NCBI RefSeq assembly: GCF_011355085.1
Contig: NZ_VXCP01000008.1
Span: 1 to 64,000 of the forward strand
Length of the DNA stretch: 64,000 nucleotides
Direction: 5' to 3'
Source: Pseudomonas akapageensis
GTDB lineage: Bacteria > Pseudomonadota > Gammaproteobacteria > Pseudomonadales > Pseudomonadaceae
Below are positions 17,389 to 25,257 of the stretch, in pieces. The notes below the pieces were generated by a model. The model did not search any database, had not been told where the DNA came from, and was given only the letters and a program-made list of their open reading frames with translations. The stretch's first letter is position 1, and each line of letters begins with the position of its first letter. The translations under genes were made by a program, and so were the position numbers.

Positions 17389-19770
17389 ATGTCCCAAGCA
17401 TTTGTTACCTTCTTCGACCACAGCCGCCATAAACTCCGGGTGGGGGATATCAAGGCACCGCTCGACGTCCTGGTTTTTCGCGGTGAGGAATGCCTGAGCA
17501 AACCCTTCAACTATTCGATCGAGTTCACCTGCCCCGAACAGGACCTCGCGGCCGACCAACTGCTCGGCCGCGAAGCCCGCTTCAGCCTGCACGCCCCGCC
17601 GCAAAAGCAGCCGTTCTCCTTTGGCCTGCCGATACCCGAGATCAAGCCGCTGCGCACCTTCTATGGGGTGATCACCGACTTCCAGCGGCTGTCCGCGTCC
17701 CGCGACGAAGCCCGCTACCAAGTCACCTTGCAACCGCGCCTGGCATTGCTCGACCGGGGCAAGCAGTACCGCATCTACCAGCACAAATCCGTACCGGAAA
17801 TCGTCGAGCACATCCTGCGCAGCCGCCACCAATTTAGAGGGCAGGATTTTTTATTTCGGCTGGCGAACGAATACGAGAAACGCGAACAGGTCATGCAATA
17901 CGGCGAAAGCGACCTGGCCTTTATCGCCCGCCTGCTGGCCGAAGTCGGCATCTGGTACCGCTTCACCAGCGACGAACGCCTGAAGATCGACGTGGTCGAG
18001 TTCCATGACCACCAGCGCCATTACCAGTTCGACGTGGAGCTGCCGTACCGCCAGCCCGGCGGCTTGAGCAGCGACGAGGACGCCGCCTGGGATTTGCAGA
18101 CCCGCCACCAGGTGGTGGAACGCAACATCAACATCCGTGCCTACAACCACCGCGAAGCCAGCGCCTTCCTAGACGGCGACATCGACCAGACCCGCGGCGC
18201 CAAAACCACCTATGGCGAGGCCTACCACTACGCCGAACCCTACACCGTGCTCGGCGACCGCTATGCCCTGGACGAAAGAACCCTGCAATGCGAAAGCGGC
18301 ATTTTCTACGCACGCCTGAGCCACGAACGCTACCTCAATAAGCAGACCCGCCTGAGCGGCGTCAGCAGCAGCGCCACCCTGGCGCCGGGCCAGGTGCTGA
18401 AGATCACCGACGGTGCGCCGCAGGCCTTCGCCCCGGGTGCGGTGATCACCAAAATGACGACCACAGCCGCACGCGACAGCAGCCTCCTGGTCACCTTCGA
18501 GGCCATGCCCTATGCCGACCGGGTGTGCTTCCGCCCACCGCTGCGGGCCAAGCCACAAATCGCCGGCACCGTCCCGGCCCGCGTCACCAACCCGCAGAAA
18601 AATGATCTCTATGCCGAGATGGACCCGGAGGGCCGCTACCGGGTCAACTTCCTCTTCGACCGCGACACCTGGCCGCGTGGCGAGGAAAGCATGTGGCTGC
18701 GGCGGGCCCGGCCTTACGCCGGCGATACCTACGGCCTGCACCTGCCGCTGCTCGCCGGCACCGAAGTGGCTATCGCGTTCGAGCGGGGTGATGTGGACCG
18801 ACCCTATATTGCCCACGCCCTGCACGACAGCGAACACCCTGACCCCGTCACCCTGTACAACCGCAAGCGCAACGTCCTGCGCACGCCAGCCAATAACAAG
18901 CTGCGTATGGAGGACAACCGCGGCGAAGAGCACGTCAAGCTCAGTACCGAGCACAGTGGCAAGAGCCAGCTGAATCTGGGGCACTTGGTCGATAGCCAGA
19001 AGAAAAAACGCGGTGAAGGTTTTGAGCTACGCACCGATGGCTGGGGGGCGATCCGAAGTGGCAAAGGCCTGTTCATCAGCGCCGAGGAACAAGCCAAAGC
19101 CCAGGGCCCGGTGCTCGACATGAGCGCCGCCGTGGATCGATTGCAACAGGCCGGCGAACAACTGCAAAAGCTCTCGGTCGATGCCCAGGCCAGCCACGCC
19201 GAACCGGCAGACGTCCAAGCGCAAATCAGCCTGCTCCGGCAGGACCTGGAACAACTCAAATCCTCCGTCCTGCTGCTCAGCGCACCCCAGGGCATCGCCC
19301 TGACCAGCGGCAAACACCTGCAGTTGGCGGCGCAACACAACCTGATGCTTAACGCCGGTGGCGAAGCGGATATCAGCGTGGTCAAGCGCCTCTTCATGGG
19401 CGTGGGGCAGGGGCTGAGTCTGTTCGTGCGCAAGCTTGGCCTCAAGCTGATCGCCAACCAGGGGCCGGTGATTGTCCAGGCGCAGAACGACAAGCTGGAA
19501 CTGCTGGCCCGGCATGGTCTGGACATCACCAGCACTGAGGACGAAATCCGCATCACCGCCAAGAAGAAAATCACCCTTAATGCCGGTGGCAGCTACATCA
19601 CCCTCGATCCCAACAGCATCGAATCGGGTACGGCGGGCGACTATCTGGTCAAGTCCGCGCATTTTTCCTATCAGGGCGCCGCCCAACAAGCGCTGGCAAT
19701 GCCATCGCCGCTGCCACCTTTGGAAGCGCATGAAACCGAAACCCAAGGGCGTTCGGTGATCTCTGGCTAA
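17389..19770 (+). CDS. vgrG: Type VI secretion tip protein VgrG (TssI)
   Basis: 793 residues in the normal VgrG order: gp27-like part (~1-370, with GVITDFQRL and RLLAEVGIWYRF), gp5-like OB fold (~390-480, AEMDPEGRYRVNFLFDRDTWPRGEESMWLRRARPYAG) and a C-terminal DUF2345-type beta-helix extension (~560-760, with LTSGKHLQLAAQHNLMLNAGG and ITAKKKITLNAGGSYITLDP). VgrG trimers cap the secreted tube and carry effectors. The effector gene begins 23 bp after its stop. No DUF4123 or PAAR adaptor gene lies between, so loading probably involves the VgrG tail directly. Confidence 0.95.
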   Translation: MSQAFVTFFDHSRHKLRVGDIKAPLDVLVFRGEECLSKPFNYSIEFTCPEQDLAADQLLGREARFSLHAPPQKQPFSFGLPIPEIKPLRTFYGVITDFQRLSASRDEARYQVTLQPRLALLDRGKQYRIYQHKSVPEIVEHILRSRHQFRGQDFLFRLANEYEKREQVMQYGESDLAFIARLLAEVGIWYRFTSDERLKIDVVEFHDHQRHYQFDVELPYRQPGGLSSDEDAAWDLQTRHQVVERNINIRAYNHREASAFLDGDIDQTRGAKTTYGEAYHYAEPYTVLGDRYALDERTLQCESGIFYARLSHERYLNKQTRLSGVSSSATLAPGQVLKITDGAPQAFAPGAVITKMTTTAARDSSLLVTFEAMPYADRVCFRPPLRAKPQIAGTVPARVTNPQKNDLYAEMDPEGRYRVNFLFDRDTWPRGEESMWLRRARPYAGDTYGLHLPLLAGTEVAIAFERGDVDRPYIAHALHDSEHPDPVTLYNRKRNVLRTPANNKLRMEDNRGEEHVKLSTEHSGKSQLNLGHLVDSQKKKRGEGFELRTDGWGAIRSGKGLFISAEEQAKAQGPVLDMSAAVDRLQQAGEQLQKLSVDAQASHAEPADVQAQISLLRQDLEQLKSSVLLLSAPQGIALTSGKHLQLAAQHNLMLNAGGEADISVVKRLFMGVGQGLSLFVRKLGLKLIANQGPVIVQAQNDKLELLARHGLDITSTEDEIRITAKKKITLNAGGSYITLDPNSIESGTAGDYLVKSAHFSYQGAAQQALAMPSPLPPLEAHETETQGRSVISG

Positions 19771-19793
19771 TCCCTTTGCAAGGAGCAAACCCC

Positions 19794-22463
19794 ATGGCTA
19801 GCCTACTCAGATGGCTGTTTGGCGTCCCCCAGCACGAACGCGACGCTCGCTTCGACGTACGCCATCCCCCGATCCTATCAACGCCGGACACCGATCCCGT
19901 TCGCGCAGCCTCGCCTGCCGAGCTCAGTGACACACTGCCACCGGTACAGAACTGGAGCCATCCGTTCAAGGAAACGCGCGACCCGCTGCGACAACTGACT
20001 CACTTGGCCGACGCAAAAGCGGGCTTCTACCCGCTGGGGGTCAATGGCCTCTGGCACGGTGGCGTGCATTTCGACGACGGCACCGCCAGCACCCTGGATC
20101 CATCCAGCGTGCATTGCCTGGCCGACGGCGAGGTGGTGGCCTACCGCATCGACCAGCGCTCGCCGACCACGTCCTACATCGTCAACAAGCTGCCGACATT
20201 GAGACCCTTTTCGCGCAATTTCGTGCTGGTGCGGCATCGTCTGCAGGCCCCGAAAATCGAGGGCAGCGCCGACACGCCGCCCAGCCTGACCTTCTTCAGC
20301 CTGTACCTGCACCTGCAGGACTGGGCGGTCTATCAGGCTGATGCGGCCCTAACGCGCTCGGCCTTCTGGCCCGAGGGCGCGACGCGCCGGGTCAAGGAAA
20401 CGGTCAATGACTTCCACCCTCGCTATCCCAATCAACCGGGTCTGAACGTGCGCCACAAGGCGTGGCAGGGCCAGGTCCTCGACCTCCTGCCCCGGGGGGC
20501 GCAGGTAACCGTCAGCGGCGACGGTGATTACCGCAAGCTGGAGAACAGCCTCGGTCCAGCCGACCTGATCAGCGCCGAGGGTTCATTGCGGGGCTATGTC
20601 GCCATCAGCCTGCTGGAGCCCATCGAGGGAGGCCAGTACCGCGTCGCCACCAAGGAGGGCGCGCTCAACGTGCGCGCTGAAGCAAAGCGTGATAGCGATA
20701 AGATTGGGGAACTGCCGAAGGGCACGGAAGTGACGATCAGCGGTGACGGCGATTTCCGCAAGCTGGAGCGGGTCAACCAGTACGTGCACTACAAGTCGCT
20801 CCCCGGTGGGCTGGAACCCCTGGCCCGTGATCGCGTGGTCGTACTCGACCAGCCCGTCCCAATCAAGGCCGGGGACCTGATCGGTCACATCGGACTGTAC
20901 CAGGACAGCCATGCGGCCCCAGAAAAGAAATTGCACCTGGAAGTATTCAGCGGCGATGAGGTGGAACCGTTCATTCAAGCCAGTCGCGCCTGGGCGCAGC
21001 GCCTCCCGGCCAGCAGCAGGACCTGGCTGAAACTGGCCAAAGGCACGGTGGTGGCGGCGCATCAGGAGCACTTCAGCGCCAAGCGGCCACCTAATTTTTT
21101 CTACGGGGACACCACCTCAAGCGACGCCGACCTGTTGGTCCCCAAGAGCCTGCTCGATGGGCTGTCTGCCGACTGCAAAATCACGGAGCCCGCCACGAGT
21201 GATCGCAAGGCCTATAACTGGTACCGCCTCGACGGGTTGTTGCATGACGCCGACCACAAGCTGATCGACGGTTGGGTGCGCGAAGAAGTGGACGTTACCC
21301 CGTGGGTCAGTCCCTGGTCGTGGGAAGGCTACGACATCATCTACCACTTCGACCTGCCCCGGCAGATGCTGGCCTCCTTCAGGCGGGCCGCTGGCGACTT
21401 CAGCGAAGCGGAACTCGAACGCTTTGGCCGCATGGCCGACGAAGGCGATCAGGGGCAGATCAAGCAGCGATTGGTCGAGATCATTGGCCGCAACTCGGAA
21501 AGCCATATGACCGCCAAGGAATTGCAGGCCGCCCTCAAGTTGCCCGCTCATGCCCAGTCGATCGCGCAACTGATCATCCGCGCCGAAAGCGAGTGGTATT
21601 ACCGGGCGCAGAAGTGGGATGCGCTGGATGAAATACTCGGGCACAGCGGTTCGACGCCAAACCTGAATTGGTTGGCGGAGAAGGAGCGGCTCAAGCAACT
21701 GAGCTGGTGGGATGAGGTGGCGGAGAAGGTTGGGCTACCGGGGTACGCGAAGGTTTATCACTTTCATGCGGTGGGGTTGGCGGGGAGATTTCAAACTAGT
21801 ACTCGAAGAATTACTGTAGATTTTTTGGAAAAAATTACTGGCAAAACGGGTGACTGGTTTACAGGAAAAGGGGGGGGCCGGACATTCACTAGAGAGTTCG
21901 AAGAAAAACATCCACAAATATATAAATATGACAAGTATAAATTTGTAATTTTGCTCAATGAGGCTCTGGAAAGGTACGGAATAATTTCTCCGCACCAGCA
22001 GGCGCATTTTATTTCACAATGCTTTCATGAGTCCGCTGCCTTTGAAACGACTGTCGAATTCGCCTCAGGTACGCAGTACGACCCTGGAAATCATACCAAC
22101 GCCACTGCCAGCGGAAATACAGAGGTCGGCGACGGTCCAAAGTACAAAGGAAAAGGTTTGATACAGCTGACGTGGAAAAACAATTATAGATCTTACTCCA
22201 AATACAGAGGCATTGATTTTGTGAGCTCTCCTGGCCTGCTCGCTGAAAATATGTTTGATGCTATTGATGTCTCTTGTTGGTATTGGCGTCATAATGGAGC
22301 TGTTAGCAAAAGACATAATGCGCAGGGCGATATTAATGTCTTGATTAATAATGAGCCTAACAACGTCGGGCTCGTAACTTTGGCGGTGAACGGCGGAACC
22401 AATGGCCTGCACGATCGCACACAGGTGTACGAATCTATACGAAAAATTTGGGGGCTTGCGTAA
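19794..22463 (+). CDS. Chimeric T6SS effector: M23-like, two SH3-like, GH19 tip
   Basis: 889 residues. Residues ~80-200 plus ~375-400 resemble an M23/LytM beta barrel (WHGGVHFD, VHCLADGEVVAYRI, LHLEVFSG), but the zinc ligands look altered: the Asp of HxGxD is His and the first His of HxH is Lys. Two SH3-like repeats follow, LNVR...LPRGAQVTVSGDGDYRKLE (~217-250) and its near copy (~291-325). From ~670 to the end is a GH19 chitinase/lysozyme-like domain with candidate acids E746 (FHESAAFETTVE) and E755 and the core GPKYKGKGLIQLTWKNNY. DNA beyond about 21790 is much AT-richer than before it. Likely cuts peptidoglycan of rival cells in the periplasm. Confidence 0.85.
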   Translation: MASLLRWLFGVPQHERDARFDVRHPPILSTPDTDPVRAASPAELSDTLPPVQNWSHPFKETRDPLRQLTHLADAKAGFYPLGVNGLWHGGVHFDDGTASTLDPSSVHCLADGEVVAYRIDQRSPTTSYIVNKLPTLRPFSRNFVLVRHRLQAPKIEGSADTPPSLTFFSLYLHLQDWAVYQADAALTRSAFWPEGATRRVKETVNDFHPRYPNQPGLNVRHKAWQGQVLDLLPRGAQVTVSGDGDYRKLENSLGPADLISAEGSLRGYVAISLLEPIEGGQYRVATKEGALNVRAEAKRDSDKIGELPKGTEVTISGDGDFRKLERVNQYVHYKSLPGGLEPLARDRVVVLDQPVPIKAGDLIGHIGLYQDSHAAPEKKLHLEVFSGDEVEPFIQASRAWAQRLPASSRTWLKLAKGTVVAAHQEHFSAKRPPNFFYGDTTSSDADLLVPKSLLDGLSADCKITEPATSDRKAYNWYRLDGLLHDADHKLIDGWVREEVDVTPWVSPWSWEGYDIIYHFDLPRQMLASFRRAAGDFSEAELERFGRMADEGDQGQIKQRLVEIIGRNSESHMTAKELQAALKLPAHAQSIAQLIIRAESEWYYRAQKWDALDEILGHSGSTPNLNWLAEKERLKQLSWWDEVAEKVGLPGYAKVYHFHAVGLAGRFQTSTRRITVDFLEKITGKTGDWFTGKGGGRTFTREFEEKHPQIYKYDKYKFVILLNEALERYGIISPHQQAHFISQCFHESAAFETTVEFASGTQYDPGNHTNATASGNTEVGDGPKYKGKGLIQLTWKNNYRSYSKYRGIDFVSSPGLLAENMFDAIDVSCWYWRHNGAVSKRHNAQGDINVLINNEPNNVGLVTLAVNGGTNGLHDRTQVYESIRKIWGLA

Positions 22464-23255
22464 ATGAGAAGAGTTAATTCGTCATCGCTAATTTGCCTCC
22501 TAATGTTTTGCAATTTTTTTTCATGCGTGAGTTATGCAGATCTATCTCTACCTAAATTGAAGCTGGATAGTCGTGATCCACTTGCACTGTCCGTGCATGA
22601 TAAAGTAAGTTCTCAGTCATTGTCGCTGCCAGCTGATTTTATGCATGAAATTGAGGGGGTGTATAATGATGTTTATATAGAAGACATAAGCGGCAGTGGG
22701 GTCGGCGAAGTGGTTTTTCGCTTGGCAGGGAGCGACGTGAACTCTTGCTCAAGAATATTATATTACTCAAAAGCCGAGCGCTCATTGAAGGAGTTGGTTT
22801 TTGATAAGGGGGGCTTGTGCAACTTCAGAGTTCAGCATGGGTATGTCGTTAGCTCTTACAGGGAAGGTGCAGCATGGAATGAAAATGTATACAAAATCAA
22901 CGATGGAAAAGTAAGTCCTATTATTTCAGATAGCTGTATTGGATGTGGTGAGGTACAACGCAAGGAACACCGTCAAGATGGATCATTTGTCAGGATTCTG
23001 GTTTCTGATAATGCTGATTTTGAAAAAAGAACTCCGCTAACTGCGGATGTGGTCGCTAGCCGAGCCGAGATTTTCTCTTCGCCAGAAGCTGCGCAACCCA
23101 CAAAAAAATATTTAGTGCGCGGAAACAAGGTAGTGCTCCTCAATTTTAATCAGTCGCGCAGCGGAGAAACCTGGGTTGAGTTTAGGTATTCTGGAATAGG
23201 CACAGTTGAAGGTTGGTTAAAGTGTAGTGATCTTGAAGGCTGCAGTGAGTTTTAA
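22464..23255 (+). CDS. Exported candidate immunity protein, SH3-like tail
   Basis: 263 residues starting directly after the effector stop (no gap). A signal peptide (SSLICLLMFCNFFSCVSYA) precedes a middle region with VYIEDISGSGVGEVVFRL, which recalls the XAC2610-type fold of lysozyme or toxin inhibitors, and five cysteines that could form disulfides. The C-terminal ~65 residues (VVASRAEIFSSPEAAQ...GETWVEFRYSGIGTVEGWLKC) look like an SH3b domain. The gene is AT-rich like the effector tip. Position, export and base composition all suggest it protects the producer from the GH19 tip. The family call is tentative; the CDS itself is clear. Confidence 0.75.
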   Translation: MRRVNSSSLICLLMFCNFFSCVSYADLSLPKLKLDSRDPLALSVHDKVSSQSLSLPADFMHEIEGVYNDVYIEDISGSGVGEVVFRLAGSDVNSCSRILYYSKAERSLKELVFDKGGLCNFRVQHGYVVSSYREGAAWNENVYKINDGKVSPIISDSCIGCGEVQRKEHRQDGSFVRILVSDNADFEKRTPLTADVVASRAEIFSSPEAAQPTKKYLVRGNKVVLLNFNQSRSGETWVEFRYSGIGTVEGWLKCSDLEGCSEF

Positions 23256-23394
23256 CACATAAACCCAAGCTGCTGATTGTGTTGCGCTACGTCATCGACC
23301 GTAATCGAAATGGCGGTCACGGGACCGAATGCCGCTCTCGATCGGCCGGTCCATGCTCAGATATAGACGACGACCTGATGGCCGGAGATTGAAA

Positions 23395-23889
23395 ATGCAG
23401 CCTATTACGTCCTTTTCTGTATCGATATTGTTGATGTCTATCCTTGCTACAGGTGAGACTAATGATTTTAGTGGGGAATATATTCACATTGAAAATATAT
23501 CGACATTTCACTGGCCTGGCCAGTATGCGAAAAAAAGTGAGTTATGCACCTTTCCAAATAACGGAGAGAGCTGCTTAGAGCAGTTTCGCGATTTTCTCAA
23601 GATAGAATCAGTGCGCCAAGGATTTTTAGTAGAGTTGCACAGTACGCAAGCGGATCAGCATGTATGTTCTTTTTTGTTTCGGATGGATAGTGTTGGCGAG
23701 GCTCTCATCCACAAAACACAGTTTGGATCTGTACTAATACAGCGTAATGGAAATTTTCTAGAAATTTCATCGAAGGGAGTCGATCCGACAGCTCTTGGAA
23801 TGGGCGTATGCGGAGCGCGCGCAGATATTGATGGTCTGAGATTTCCTTTGAGTGGTAATTGCAATGATGGGTGTTCAAAAAATGATTAA
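23395..23889 (+). CDS. Second exported small protein, candidate immunity
   Basis: 164 residues from ATG 23395 (MQPITSFSVSILLMSILATG, signal peptide), with GGAGA upstream. The mature part has about seven cysteines and a lipocalin- or lysozyme-inhibitor-like feel (DFSGEYIHIEN... FLVELHSTQADQHVCSF...GNFLEISSKG), but I recognise no named family. It shares the AT-rich composition of the effector tip and of the preceding gene. It could be a second inhibitor for the same toxin or an orphan immunity gene from an earlier tip. The frame stays open upstream to 23329, but that stretch is GC-rich and lacks a signal-peptide character. Confidence 0.65.
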   Translation: MQPITSFSVSILLMSILATGETNDFSGEYIHIENISTFHWPGQYAKKSELCTFPNNGESCLEQFRDFLKIESVRQGFLVELHSTQADQHVCSFLFRMDSVGEALIHKTQFGSVLIQRNGNFLEISSKGVDPTALGMGVCGARADIDGLRFPLSGNCNDGCSKND

Positions 23890-24015
23890 TTACTTAGTAA
23901 GTAAATTGGTTTTGGATTTCGTGAAATCTGCTATTGCAAGTGAGCAGGCCTGGCATCGCGATGATTGCGATTGCCCGTTGACTGCGCCGCGACCTCAAGC
24001 GAGAGCGAGCTAGTC

Positions 24016-25248
24016 ATGCCGGTCAGACTGGATCAGATCCCAGCGCGGGCGCCGCGCCCCGCACCTCCGCGTGCCTGGCTTTGGCTAGGCCTGATTTTGC
24101 TTTTTCTGCTGTTGGGTGTGGGATTGACGTTGTTGTTCGACGAGCAAGCGTTGAATCAGCAACCCGTTGACTTCTGGGGGCCGGCTTTGGGCATACCGTT
24201 GCTGGGTTGGTGCGTGCTGGGTTTCGGGCGTTTGTTGCTGTACATCGGCCAGCAAGGCGCAGCCGACGGTTGGGATCAAGCCCGCGAGGAGGATTTGATC
24301 CGCAGAATGCGTCGGGGCCGGCGTTCCCAGCAAGTGTTGAGCGTGAGTTTGTATACCGCCCTTCGAGAGTCAGAGCAGCAGCCGGCAGCGCAGCTGGAGG
24401 CCTTGCTCAAGGGGGCCGAGGCGCTGACAGCTCAGCCTTCAAGGTCGGTTGATAGAGCGTTGCGTCATAGCCGCTTACCCGGCGATATGGATGAAGATCC
24501 TGAGCGCGCGCTGCTTCGAGTGATGGCACAGGTACTCTCCGATCTGGCGCCAATCTTGGTGCATCTGCCTGACGATACGCCCTTGGCCTTATTGTTGGAG
24601 GTCGATAGCCATCTGCACGAGAGCCAAGTACACCTGATCTGGCAAAAGGTTTGGAACGAGTCGGGTATCCGTCAGAAGACGGTGCCGGTCGAAGGCAGTG
24701 GCCTGGCCGCACTCGACCACTGGCTCGACCAGCGTATCGGCGATCAGGCGCTCTTGCTGGTGGTGGCGGTGCACTTCGCCCCGGAGCAGCCCGAAGGCAC
24801 GGCTGAGGCGGTGGTGGGGTTGCTGTTCGGCAATCGCCTGACCCAAACCATCCTGCCGGCGATTGCCTACCTCCACCGTCCGGAGCAGGCACGCGGGCCG
24901 AGCACCGAAGCAGTGCGCTATGGGGCGTGCCAGGCGCTGGACTGGGTACCGCTGGAAGCGCCCGCCATCCAGCACGTCTGGCGGGTGGGAGTCGCTGAGC
25001 AACAGGATGCGGCGATGAACACCGTACTGGCCGAACTGTCGCTGCCGACCAAGCCCACGCAGGGCTTTTGCAACCTGGATGCAACGCTGGGGCATCCCGG
25101 CCAAGCCTCGCCCTGGCTGGCGATCGCCGCCGCGACCCAAACCATTCAATCTGGAATCGGGCCGCAATTCATTTTCAGTGGGGGCGGCGCCATCGAGGCG
25201 GGGCTCTGGAGCACGGTGGTGACGCCGGTGCCATCGCTTTCGAACTAG
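24016..25248 (+). CDS. T6SS-associated two-helix membrane protein, unknown function
   Basis: 410 residues. Two membrane helices lie at ~20-40 (WLWLGLILLFLLLGVGLTLLF) and ~52-74 (GPALGIPLLGWCVLGFGRLLLYIG). A soluble domain of over 300 residues follows. Its C-terminus (NLDATLGHPGQASPWLAIAAATQTIQSG then FIFSGGG) weakly recalls the GHxxGAAG region of thiolase-fold ketosynthases, but no catalytic cysteine context is evident. GC content returns to chromosomal level here. Its stop codon overlaps the ribosome binding site of the TssM-like gene, so the two are probably coupled. I do not recognise a core Tss protein; it may scaffold the membrane complex. Confidence 0.8.
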   Translation: MPVRLDQIPARAPRPAPPRAWLWLGLILLFLLLGVGLTLLFDEQALNQQPVDFWGPALGIPLLGWCVLGFGRLLLYIGQQGAADGWDQAREEDLIRRMRRGRRSQQVLSVSLYTALRESEQQPAAQLEALLKGAEALTAQPSRSVDRALRHSRLPGDMDEDPERALLRVMAQVLSDLAPILVHLPDDTPLALLLEVDSHLHESQVHLIWQKVWNESGIRQKTVPVEGSGLAALDHWLDQRIGDQALLLVVAVHFAPEQPEGTAEAVVGLLFGNRLTQTILPAIAYLHRPEQARGPSTEAVRYGACQALDWVPLEAPAIQHVWRVGVAEQQDAAMNTVLAELSLPTKPTQGFCNLDATLGHPGQASPWLAIAAATQTIQSGIGPQFIFSGGGAIEAGLWSTVVTPVPSLSN

Positions 25249-25257
25249 GAGTCTTGC

